Assembly (NCBI GenBank): GCA_017613995.1
Contig: JAGACT010000049.1
Span: forward strand, 1-9,644
Reading direction: 5' to 3'
DNA: 9,644 nt
From: Eubacteriaceae bacterium
Lineage (GTDB): Bacteria > Bacillota > Clostridia > Eubacteriales > Anaerofustaceae
The position numbers and the translations under genes are program-made. This document shows, piece after piece, positions 1 to 6,296 of the stretch. Within the stretch, counting starts at the first letter, position 1. Each line of letters begins with the position of its first letter. The notes under the pieces are model-generated. The model was given only the letters and a program-made list of their open reading frames with translations. It ran no database searches and was not told the origin of the DNA.

Positions 1-2073
1 CATCCTGCCCGGAAGGCCGGTGGCGGGTCCGGGATCGGTAACGGGCACCGTCTTTTCCGTTACGGTGACGTCCCTGGCAGCCAGATCCTCCGCCGAACTG
101 ACCCCGATATCGGGATCAAGGTCCCGGTCGTATACGGACCACATGGCTTCGCTCCCCGCGGGGACTGTGGAAGCGGTCGGGTCAGCGACCCCGATTACGC
201 GCAGCGCCTCATCCGCGAAGGCAGCGTTCCCTTCCAGGAATATTCCCTTTGCCGTGACGATCGCGGCTCCGTCCCGGGAATACATATGGGTCGTGCCGCC
301 GGTGAAGGATGCGGATCCGCCCTCCAGCACCACGGCCCCGCCGCTCCCCGAGATCTCATGGGCCCCGCCGGAGATGGTGACCGTGGACGATTCCCCGTAA
401 ATACCATAGGTGAATCCGCAGTCCGGGATCATTATCTTCCCTCCGGTTATGACCGCTTCTCCCGTTCTGTACAGATATATACCGCATGGCGTAAACAGCG
501 GGGTGACAGACGCGTCCCTCATGACGGTCAGTTCGCCCCCCTCCAGGACGAATGACGTTTCAGCCGGTACATTTTTGTACAGTCTGATGCCATACTCCGC
601 CGCGGAGATATCGAGGGTGCCTCCGCTCATGCAAAAGGCGATGCCGGCCTGTATGCCGATCTTTCCGTGCAGGGTCAGCTCTCCTCCCGTCATTTCAAAC
701 GAATCCGTATCCAGCGCGGTAAACTGTCCGCAGTCTATCACAGCGGTCGAACCCACATCCTGGCTGTAATTCCCGCACCAGAAGACCCCTTCCATATCCA
801 GCGCGGCACCGTCTCCGACGAAGGCGGCTGCGCAGCGTACGCTTCTGTAGGGATATCCGAAAACATTCACCCCGGTATAAAAGAAGACATCCCCGTATGT
901 GTTCCGATCAGAATCATATGTATCGATCCCGGCAGTTAATAAGCCTGTGTCAGGCATGGCATGGATATCCAGGCTCCCGCTGCCGTTTATGGTCAGATCG
1001 CCCCCATGCCCGCTGATGCCGTACCGGACGGGATCGCTTTGTGTGCCTATGACATTGGCGCCGACGCAGGAAATGATCAGGTCGCTGCCGTCACCCTCTA
1101 TGGCGCCCCCGTAATAATTATGAAGTATCAGGGTGCAGTCATCCGGGTCGAAGGCGGCGTAGCTGTCCCCGAGAGAGTCCGCTTCGTCCGTTGCTTTACC
1201 GGTGGCGCAGTCGAAATACATAGCCACGGAGGAGAGAGTAATGCCACCGACAGTGACCTTGGGAACGACCGCTTCAATCCCGCACAGGAGGCTCACATTG
1301 TCAGCCGGCATGGTGAAGGAATATGCCCCGGACCCATCCGGCCCCGAACCGATTACGCTTTCGGTGCCGCCGGTCAAGCGCACCGACTTTTCCACTCCGT
1401 CGTGGCCGTTCTCCCCGTATATGCGGAAGGTGTACGTCCTGCCGTCCTCCAGGAAAATATCGTCCATACAGGGAGGGTCTATTCCCCGGAAGGGCGGGTA
1501 CCAGATCGCTATGCCGGGCTGAAGATTAAGTATGCAAAGGTCATACACGCCGGAGGGCACGGTCACGCTCACGCTGCCGGAACGGACGATATCCCCGGAA
1601 TCAAGGCCGTATTTGGCATTCTCGGGAATAAGATACTCGAAATTCTTGAAGCTGCCTATTTCGGTATCGAACGGGACGGTGCTGTACGAATTGTGTGACA
1701 TTTTGGAATACATTTCAGCATCGGCGTCCAGCAGCAGCTGGTAGCCGGAAGTGTCTTCCGGCCCCCATATGTTTTCCTGCACGGACAGGGTAACGACCGG
1801 ATCCCCGGTGATGCGGCAGAACTCCGTTATTGCGAATCCACCGGCGGGCACGACTTTCACCAGGTCGCCTTCCTTCAGCCCCGTCAGCCTCCCCTGTGCG
1901 TCGGGGGTTCGCTCCTCGCCGTTCACCGTTATCGTTGCATTCTCTGCCGGCAGCCCGCTCAGCGTAAAACCGCCTTCCGCCAGGGCCCCCCTCACAGGGA
2001 CCGCGCAAAGTGACAGGATGAATACCGCGCATACGAGTATCCTCAGAGCCTTTACGGCGCAAAACCTTTTCAT
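1..2073 (-). CDS. Secreted right-handed beta-helix surface protein, partial (C-terminus beyond window)
   Basis: The reading frame stays open for 691 codons from the ATG at 2073 to the first base of the window, so the C-terminus is missing. Residues 1-32 form a signal peptide (basic start, hydrophobic stretch around 9-25, likely cut after ALA at about 32). There is no lipobox. Residues 34-85 and 225-265 resemble small beta-sandwich repeats of clostridial surface proteins, the second ending in a YSFTMPADNV motif typical of such repeats. From about 272 the pattern (KVTVGGITL, then DDCTLILHN, then DLTINGSGSLDI) matches the beta-helical carbohydrate-binding proteins related to Cthe_2159. Residues 458-595 hold repeated rungs with a GG turn at 463, 484, 512, 544, 569, 585 and 592. 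It probably acts on the cell surface, perhaps binding a polysaccharide. About a dozen cysteines is many for an exported protein. No catalytic motif is recognised, and ligand and anchor are unknown. Confidence 0.8.
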   Translation of the reverse strand, partial: MKRFCAVKALRILVCAVFILSLCAVPVRGALAEGGFTLSGLPAENATITVNGEERTPDAQGRLTGLKEGDLVKVVPAGGFAITEFCRITGDPVVTLSVQENIWGPEDTSGYQLLLDADAEMYSKMSHNSYSTVPFDTEIGSFKNFEYLIPENAKYGLDSGDIVRSGSVSVTVPSGVYDLCILNLQPGIAIWYPPFRGIDPPCMDDIFLEDGRTYTFRIYGENGHDGVEKSVRLTGGTESVIGSGPDGSGAYSFTMPADNVSLLCGIEAVVPKVTVGGITLSSVAMYFDCATGKATDEADSLGDSYAAFDPDDCTLILHNYYGGAIEGDGSDLIISCVGANVIGTQSDPVRYGISGHGGDLTINGSGSLDIHAMPDTGLLTAGIDTYDSDRNTYGDVFFYTGVNVFGYPYRSVRCAAAFVGDGAALDMEGVFWCGNYSQDVGSTAVIDCGQFTALDTDSFEMTGGELTLHGKIGIQAGIAFCMSGGTLDISAAEYGIRLYKNVPAETSFVLEGGELTVMRDASVTPLFTPCGIYLYRTGEAVITGGKIMIPDCGFTYGIYGESSTVTISGGAHEISGSGGAVVLEGGSASFTGGTTHMYSRDGAAIVTAKGIFLEGNAAFADEALRVIGVADPTASTVPAGSEAMWSVYDRDLDPDIGVSSAEDLAARDVTVTEKTVPVTDPGPATGLPGRM

Positions 2074-2089
2074 TATTAACCTGCCTTTC

Positions 2090-2107
2090 TCCCGGCAGAT
2101 ACCGGGA
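2090..2107 (-). promoter_or_regulatory. Leader hairpin next to the ribosome binding site
   Basis: The leader of the beta-helix gene contains TCCCGG, a six-base loop and CCGGGA, a perfect 6-bp stem. It is directly followed by the purine-rich AGAAAGGCAGG stretch that serves as ribosome binding site before the ATG at 2073. It could modulate access to the site or simply stabilise the transcript. It is short and may be chance in GC-rich DNA. Confidence 0.3.
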
Positions 2108-2146
2108 TCGATTCATGACTCCGCATCCGCGGGGTCCTTACAGTAT

Positions 2147-2175
2147 ATTATATACACTGCAGTATGATAAAACAA
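2147..2175 (-). promoter_or_regulatory. Probable vegetative promoter of the beta-helix protein gene
   Basis: On the minus strand a perfect TATAAT (2147-2152) lies exactly 17 bases after TTGTTT (2170-2175), a weak -35 box with 3 of 6 matches. The predicted start near 2140 leaves a leader of about 65 bases. The region is AT-rich between GC-rich genes. Position and spacing support a promoter that makes this gene independent of the lipoprotein genes upstream. Confidence 0.6.
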
Positions 2176-2185
2176 TATCATTCCC

Positions 2186-2207
2186 GCGATGAGCTGACGC
2201 TCACCGC
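2186..2207 (-). terminator. Possible weak terminator after the lipoprotein pair
   Basis: A 9-bp stem (GCGGTGAGC against GCTCATCGC on the minus strand, including one G-U pair) with a GTCA loop lies about 35 bases past the stop of the 2243-2827 gene and just before the promoter of the next gene. The T-rich stretch comes only after about ten bases, so this is a poor intrinsic terminator. It may only partly separate the two units. Confidence 0.35.
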
Positions 2208-2242
2208 TCTTTACTGATGTCTGACTGCTGCAGCCTCTGCCT

Positions 2243-2827
2243 TTACTTCTTTCCGACCATCCCTTTGTAATATTTGTATATCCTGGATATATCCACTTCG
2301 TTAGTGAAATCCGAAACGCTCTTTTTCGTGTACTCGTCCTTCAGGGCCGCTCCGGAGAAATCCTTTCCCCGCCAAACCTGCCCGGTCCCGGGCAGGTATA
2401 CGTAGGTCCTGGCGAATTCCCGGCTTCCCGTGCACTGCGTGCCTCCGGCGGAGCGGTAGGCCTGTTTCTCCCCGATATAGCGGAACACGAAGACGACGGC
2501 GCCCTTCTCAGGGAATCCCTCGTCCCCCGGTTTGATGCCGTAGGAAGTGGCGTTTCTGAAAACGTATTCCCTGTCCCAGGATACGTTCGTCTCGCTGAAG
2601 AATTCGACGATGCACCAGTCTTCCGGCAGGGAAAAGCCCGCGGGCAGGGTCTCCGCGGAAGCGATCTCGATCTCGCCGTCGGATATAAACGTTCCTTCCG
2701 CATAGGTCCCGTCCAGCACGCCGCATATCCCGGACGCGTCGAGTTCGTCGGAGCCGAAGCTTTTCGCGCAGGAAGTCATGAACAGGATGCACATGACGGT
2801 GACGGCAATACACAGTTTTCTCTTCAT
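2243..2827 (-). CDS. Small lipoprotein of unknown function, paralogue of the upstream gene
   Basis: This encodes 194 residues. The first 20 form a lipoprotein signal peptide: MKRK, a hydrophobic stretch, and the lipobox FMTSC with lipidated Cys20. An ATG 18 codons upstream (2881) is in frame, but the one at 2827 is chosen because an AGGAGGAGAA ribosome binding site (about 2831-2840) precedes it and it places the signal peptide at the terminus. The mature protein should be anchored on the outer face of the membrane. No known domain is recognised. It aligns along its length with the product of 2890-3456; the best shared stretch is at residues 136-179 (YLPG, RGKDF, LKDEY, SVSDFTN, VD). Likely cotranscribed with that gene: the gap is 62 bases with no evident promoter. 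Confidence 0.8.
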   Translation of the reverse strand: MKRKLCIAVTVMCILFMTSCAKSFGSDELDASGICGVLDGTYAEGTFISDGEIEIASAETLPAGFSLPEDWCIVEFFSETNVSWDREYVFRNATSYGIKPGDEGFPEKGAVVFVFRYIGEKQAYRSAGGTQCTGSREFARTYVYLPGTGQVWRGKDFSGAALKDEYTKKSVSDFTNEVDISRIYKYYKGMVGKK

Positions 2828-2889
2828 TGGTTCTCCTCCTGTAAGAAACTGCGGACAGCATTCCGAGTCATCTGCTGCCAATGATGATA

Positions 2890-3456
2890 TTATTCCCTGA
2901 CCAGGCTCTTCAGGTATTCCTCCACTTTCTTTCTGTCAACCCGGTTGGTGAAGCTCGAAACGCTGCTGACACTGTAGCTGTCCTTAAGGGGAGCTCCCTT
3001 GAATACCTCGCCGCGGTAAACAAGCCCCTGCGCTGGCAGATAGAAATACACCATCGCGTCCTCCCTCTCGCCGGTTACCACCTTGCCGTCCTTTGTAGAG
3101 TATGGCTTGCTGTCGCCGATGGCGTAGAAGATGTACACGACGGTGCCTTCCGTCAGCACGGACTTATCCTCCGTACCGACGAGCTTCACGCTGTCGAGTT
3201 CAAACGTATAACGGGACTGTGCGTCGAACTCCACCAGGGCGTATCCCCCTTCGATGCAGAAGTCCTCCGGGATAGTTGCGTTATCTTTAACCGGATATAT
3301 TGCGGTGCATTCGAACACGCCTTCCTCCATGGTGCCGTACAGTATGTCGAAGATGCCGGTATCCTCATAATCCTCTGATTTGAGCTTTGTGTCCCCGCAG
3401 GCCGATACCGATGCGATGCATGCCAGCACAAGGATGATGCAGATTGATCTCTTCAC
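2890..3456 (-). CDS. Small lipoprotein of unknown function, GTG start, paralogue of the downstream gene
   Basis: This encodes 188 residues starting at GTG. The signal peptide has KRS followed by a hydrophobic stretch and the lipobox SVSAC, with lipidated Cys20. The frame continues upstream into alaS, but no ATG lies near, and GAGGGG six bases before the GTG supports this start. The mature protein is small, charged and presumably membrane-anchored outside the cell. The C-terminal half shares a clear pattern with its neighbour: REDA, YFYLPAQGLVYRG, F-GAPLKD-Y, SVSSFTN-VD. I do not recognise a family or catalytic motif, so function is unknown. The gene begins 15 bases after the T-run of a strong terminator, which leaves little room for a promoter of its own. 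Confidence 0.8.
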   Translation of the reverse strand: MKRSICIILVLACIASVSACGDTKLKSEDYEDTGIFDILYGTMEEGVFECTAIYPVKDNATIPEDFCIEGGYALVEFDAQSRYTFELDSVKLVGTEDKSVLTEGTVVYIFYAIGDSKPYSTKDGKVVTGEREDAMVYFYLPAQGLVYRGEVFKGAPLKDSYSVSSVSSFTNRVDRKKVEEYLKSLVRE

Positions 3457-3462
3457 GTTGTT

Positions 3463-3468
3463 CCCCTC
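3463..3468 (-). promoter_or_regulatory. Ribosome binding site that fixes the GTG start at 3456
   Basis: GAGGGG on the minus strand lies six bases before a GTG codon directly followed by a lipoprotein signal peptide. No in-frame ATG exists within the signal peptide or in the short intergenic stretch, so this site decides the start. It lies only three bases downstream of the T-run of the alaS terminator. Confidence 0.65.
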
Positions 3469-3471
3469 TTG

Positions 3472-3513
3472 AAAAAGGACCGCGTATAACGCCCCATGGC
3501 GTCCGCGGTCCTT
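3472..3513 (-). terminator. Strong intrinsic terminator downstream of alaS
   Basis: On the minus strand AAGGACCGCG (3504-3513) pairs with CGCGGTCCTT (3475-3484), a perfect 10-bp outer stem. Between them GACGCC and GGCGTT form an inner 6-bp stem with one G-U pair around an ATGG loop. A run of T follows (3472-3476). It starts 7 bases after the alaS stop codon. This is a textbook intrinsic terminator, unusual only in lying so close to the start of the next gene. Confidence 0.88.
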
Positions 3514-3520
3514 ATTGTCT

Positions 3521-5311
3521 TTATTTGTTTTCGTAGTCCACCACGGCCTTGATCCTTCTGACTCCCGCGGAGGATGCCTCCTCCTTGAGGATCTTGAAGT
3601 TGACCAGTTCGCCGGTATGCTTCGCGTGTGGTCCTCCGCAGATCTCCTTGGAGTAGGGTCCCATGGTGTAGACCTTGACCTTTTCACCGTACTTGTCGGT
3701 GAACACGCCGATGGCGCCCTGGGCCTTGGCCTCTTCCACCGTCATCTCCTCGCAGGTGACGGGAACGTCGGCGGCGATGGCTTCGTTGACCAGCCTGGAG
3801 ACCTCGTCCAGCTCTTCCTTGGTCATCTTGCGGTCAAAGGAGAAGTCGAAGCGCAGTCTCTCGGGGGTGATGTTGCTGCCCCTCTGCCATACGGTGTCTC
3901 CCAGGACCTTCCTGAGGGCGCCGTCCAGAAGATGGGTGGCGGTATGGAGCCTGGCGGTCTCTTCGGAAGCGTCGGAAAGGCCTCCCTTGAACTTCTTCTC
4001 GGCTCCGGCGCGGGATTTCTCCTGATGCTCCTTAAAGTGCTCTCTGAAGCCTTCCACGTCCACGCCGACGCCTGCTTCGGCCGCCACTTCCTGGGTGAAC
4101 TCCAGGGGGAATCCGAAGGTGTCGTAAAGGTGGAACGCGGTGAGCCCGTCTATGGTGTCTCCGGCGCTGAGCTTGGAGAGGATCTTGGATGCTTCCTTCA
4201 TGCCCTGGTCCAGGGTGCGGTTGAAGGTCATCTCTTCCTTGGCCAGCTGATCCTGGATGAAGTTCTCGTTCCTTCTGAGCTCCGCATAGACGGGCCCGTA
4301 GATCTCCACCACGACCTTGGCCAGCTCGTTCATGATGCCGTCTCCTCCGCCGAGCTTCCTTAGGTATCTCATGGTGCGGCGGATGATCCTTCTGAGGACG
4401 TAGCCCTGATCCACGTTGGAGGGGCTTACAGCCTTGTCGTCTCCCAGGATGAAGGTGGCTGCCCTCATGTGGTCGGCGATGACTCTGAAGGCGAATACTG
4501 TCTCGTCGTCGGCTCCATCGTATTTGACTCCGGTGAGCTCCTCGAGCTTTCTGATGATGGGCATGAACTGCTCGGTATCGTAGACGCTCTTCTGTCCGTT
4601 CATGATGTAAAGGACGCGGTCGAGGCCCAGGCCCGTATCCACGTTGTGGATGGGCATCTTCTCATAGACGCCTTCCTTGTTCTTGTTGTACTCCATGAAC
4701 ACGTTGTTCCAGATCTCCACGTACTTTCCGCATCCGCAGCTGGGGCCGCAGGCGGGGCCGCAGGCGGGCTTTCCGGTGTCGTAGAAGATCTCGGTGTCGG
4801 GGCCGCAGGGTCCTGTCTCTCCGGCGGGACCCCACCAGTTGTCTTTCCTTCCGTAGAAGTGGATCCTCTCGTCGGGATAGCCGAGGCTCTTCCATACGTT
4901 ATATGTGGTCTCGTCCCTGGGCACGTCCTCGTCTCCGGCGAAAACGGAAACGGAGATTTTGTCCTGGGGGATCTGGAGGACTTTGGTCAGGAACTCATGG
5001 CTCATCCTGATGGATTCGTCCTTGAAATAGTCGTTGAGGGACCAGTTGCCCATCATCTCGAAGAAGGTGAGGTGGCTGGCATCTCCGACTTCGTCTATAT
5101 CTCCCGTGCGGATGCACTTCTGGCAGTCCACCAGACGGTTTCCGGCGGGATGCTTCTCACCTAGAAGATAGGGTACCAGGGGATGCATTCCCGCGGTGGT
5201 GAAAAGCACGCTGGGGTCGTTCTCCGGGATCAGCGATGCGCTGGAGATCTCGGCATGACCGTGCTCTTTGAAGAAATCGATATACAGCTGACGCAGCTCG
5301 TTTGCTAACAT
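3521..5311 (-). CDS. alaS: Alanyl-tRNA synthetase, short form lacking the editing beta-barrel and C-Ala regions
   Basis: Charges tRNA-Ala with alanine in the cytoplasm. The protein has 596 residues against about 875 for E. coli AlaRS. Residues 1-235 are the class II catalytic core: SLIPENDPSVLF, FFEMMGNWSLNDYFK (83-97) and motif 3 DTGLGLDRVL (225-234). A cysteine cluster (184, 188, 192, 194) looks like a zinc knuckle. Residues 270-410 are the tRNA-recognition helical region. Editing-site metal ligands are present: HTATH (456-460) and CGGPH (558-562). The segment between LYDTFGFPLEF (395-405) and HTATH is only about 50 residues, so the beta-barrel part (usual motif FYAESGGQ) is absent. The protein ends right after the editing core, so the DHHA1/C-Ala region is missing too. 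The ATG at 5311 is chosen because AAAGGAG precedes it and family homology starts there, not at 5404. Identification is firm. Confidence 0.96.
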   Translation of the reverse strand: MLANELRQLYIDFFKEHGHAEISSASLIPENDPSVLFTTAGMHPLVPYLLGEKHPAGNRLVDCQKCIRTGDIDEVGDASHLTFFEMMGNWSLNDYFKDESIRMSHEFLTKVLQIPQDKISVSVFAGDEDVPRDETTYNVWKSLGYPDERIHFYGRKDNWWGPAGETGPCGPDTEIFYDTGKPACGPACGPSCGCGKYVEIWNNVFMEYNKNKEGVYEKMPIHNVDTGLGLDRVLYIMNGQKSVYDTEQFMPIIRKLEELTGVKYDGADDETVFAFRVIADHMRAATFILGDDKAVSPSNVDQGYVLRRIIRRTMRYLRKLGGGDGIMNELAKVVVEIYGPVYAELRRNENFIQDQLAKEEMTFNRTLDQGMKEASKILSKLSAGDTIDGLTAFHLYDTFGFPLEFTQEVAAEAGVGVDVEGFREHFKEHQEKSRAGAEKKFKGGLSDASEETARLHTATHLLDGALRKVLGDTVWQRGSNITPERLRFDFSFDRKMTKEELDEVSRLVNEAIAADVPVTCEEMTVEEAKAQGAIGVFTDKYGEKVKVYTMGPYSKEICGGPHAKHTGELVNFKILKEEASSAGVRRIKAVVDYENK

Positions 5312-5351
5312 GTGTGTCTGCTCCTTTCGCAATATGTACCGTTCATGCAGC

Positions 5352-5367
5352 GTGTCCCGCAGGACAC
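5352..5367 (-). promoter_or_regulatory. Hairpin at the 5' end of the alaS leader
   Basis: GTGTCC, a four-base loop and GGACAC form a perfect 6-bp stem. It falls within the first few bases of the predicted alaS transcript and about 40 bases before the start codon. It may protect the 5' end or be part of a control site. No T-run follows, so it is not a terminator. Confidence 0.35.
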
Positions 5368-5375
5368 AACTATTA

Positions 5376-5404
5376 ATATTATCACCCCGAGGGTGTCTTT
5401 TCAA
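5376..5404 (-). promoter_or_regulatory. Probable promoter of alaS with a palindrome in its spacer
   Basis: TTGAAA (5399-5404, 5 of 6 consensus) and TAATAT (5376-5381, 4 of 6) are 17 bases apart on the minus strand, in the 97-base gap after cysE. The spacer holds the perfect inverted repeat CACCC-CGA-GGGTG (5383-5395). The predicted transcript would start near 5369. The spacing supports an independent promoter for alaS. I see no T-box leader and there is no room for one. Confidence 0.6.
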
Positions 5405-5408
5405 GGAC

Positions 5409-6287
5409 TCAGCCCACTATTTGTTCTCCGTCGGAAGGATTCCTATCCCCCTGGTAGTAGACAGTGCGGCCGCTCTCCACCGAATAGGTAATCCAGACGT
5501 TTCCTCCGATGACGCAGTCGTCGCCGATGGTAGTGTCGCCCCCCAGGATCGTGGCGTTGGCGTAGATGATAACGTTGTTTCCGATGTTGGGATGGCGCTT
5601 GATGCCCTTGACGGGATTGCCGTTCTCGTCAGCCTCGAAGCTCTTGGCGCCCAGGGTGACTCCCTGGTAGAGCTTCACGTTGTTTCCGATGACGGTGGTC
5701 TCCCCGATGACCACGCCGGTGCCGTGGTCGATGAAGAAGTGCTCCCCTATCTCGGCTCCGGGATGGATGTCTATGCCCGTGATCTTGTGGGCATGCTCCG
5801 TCATCATCCTGGGCAGTACCGGCACTCCCATCTTATAGAGGATGTGGGCCAGCCGGTAGATGGAGATGGCCTCGAAGGCGGGATACGCCAGCATGATCTC
5901 CTCGTTGGAGCGGGCGGCGGGGTCCCCGTCGTAGGCGCTCTGCACGTCCTTCGAAAGCAGCTCGAAGACCGCAGGCACCTCGGAGATGAAGCCCTCCACG
6001 ATCTCCTCCACCCTCACCGGGTCCCCGATGAGCTTCAGGCAGATGTTCTTGAGAATCACCGCGGCGCTGTTGAGGTTCTCGTAGATGACGTCGTCCACGA
6101 AGCCGTTCTCTATGGCCTTCTTCGTATAGATCAGAGGATACATGGCCGTCTGCATGTGCTCCAGAAACTGGGGGACCTTGATCCTGAGGCCCGCCCCCGA
6201 CAGCACGTCCGCGGTATCGAAGGAACCCATCTCGTAGAGAGCTTTGGCCGTATTCCTTATGGTATCGTTCATTTTATCAAAATCCAT
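5409..6287 (-). CDS. cysE: Serine O-acetyltransferase (CysE/EpsC type)
   Basis: Transfers acetyl from acetyl-CoA to L-serine, giving O-acetylserine, the first committed step of cysteine synthesis; cytoplasmic. The protein has 292 residues: an alpha-helical N-terminal half, then from about 165 a left-handed parallel beta-helix of hexapeptide repeats. Catalytic landmarks are present: DPA (122), DIHPGAEIG (173-181), DHGTGVVIGE (187-196) and KRHPNIG (230-236). Two ATG codons sit side by side at 6290 and 6287. The second is preferred because AGGAG (6294-6298) is six bases from it and only three from the first. That AGGAG overlaps the cysK stop codon (6297-6299), so translation is probably coupled. 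The C-terminus ends in EQIVG rather than the terminal Ile that in E. coli CysE docks into CysK. Confidence 0.95.
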   Translation of the reverse strand: MDFDKMNDTIRNTAKALYEMGSFDTADVLSGAGLRIKVPQFLEHMQTAMYPLIYTKKAIENGFVDDVIYENLNSAAVILKNICLKLIGDPVRVEEIVEGFISEVPAVFELLSKDVQSAYDGDPAARSNEEIMLAYPAFEAISIYRLAHILYKMGVPVLPRMMTEHAHKITGIDIHPGAEIGEHFFIDHGTGVVIGETTVIGNNVKLYQGVTLGAKSFEADENGNPVKGIKRHPNIGNNVIIYANATILGGDTTIGDDCVIGGNVWITYSVESGRTVYYQGDRNPSDGEQIVG

Positions 6288-6296
6288 CATTGTCTC

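Noticed and set aside
961..1698. Open frame of 245 codons on the plus strand in the beta-helix gene
   Set aside because: The minus strand carries a continuous 691-codon frame with signal peptide and family motifs. The plus-strand product has no recognisable features.
1715..2116. Minus-strand frame of 133 codons starting at 2116
   Set aside because: It overlaps the start of the beta-helix gene in another frame, is arginine/glycine-rich and matches nothing. The in-frame signal peptide from 2073 is far more convincing.
2828..2881. Upstream in-frame ATG at 2881 as the start of the second lipoprotein
   Set aside because: It would place 18 hydrophilic residues before the signal peptide, and the ATG at 2827 has a much better ribosome binding site.
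3515..4363. Open frame of 282 codons on the plus strand inside alaS
   Set aside because: Antisense to conserved AlaRS domains and without similarity to a known protein.
5312..5408. T-box or other riboswitch before alaS
   Set aside because: The gap is under 100 bases. No T-box sequence, specifier loop or antiterminator pairing is visible.
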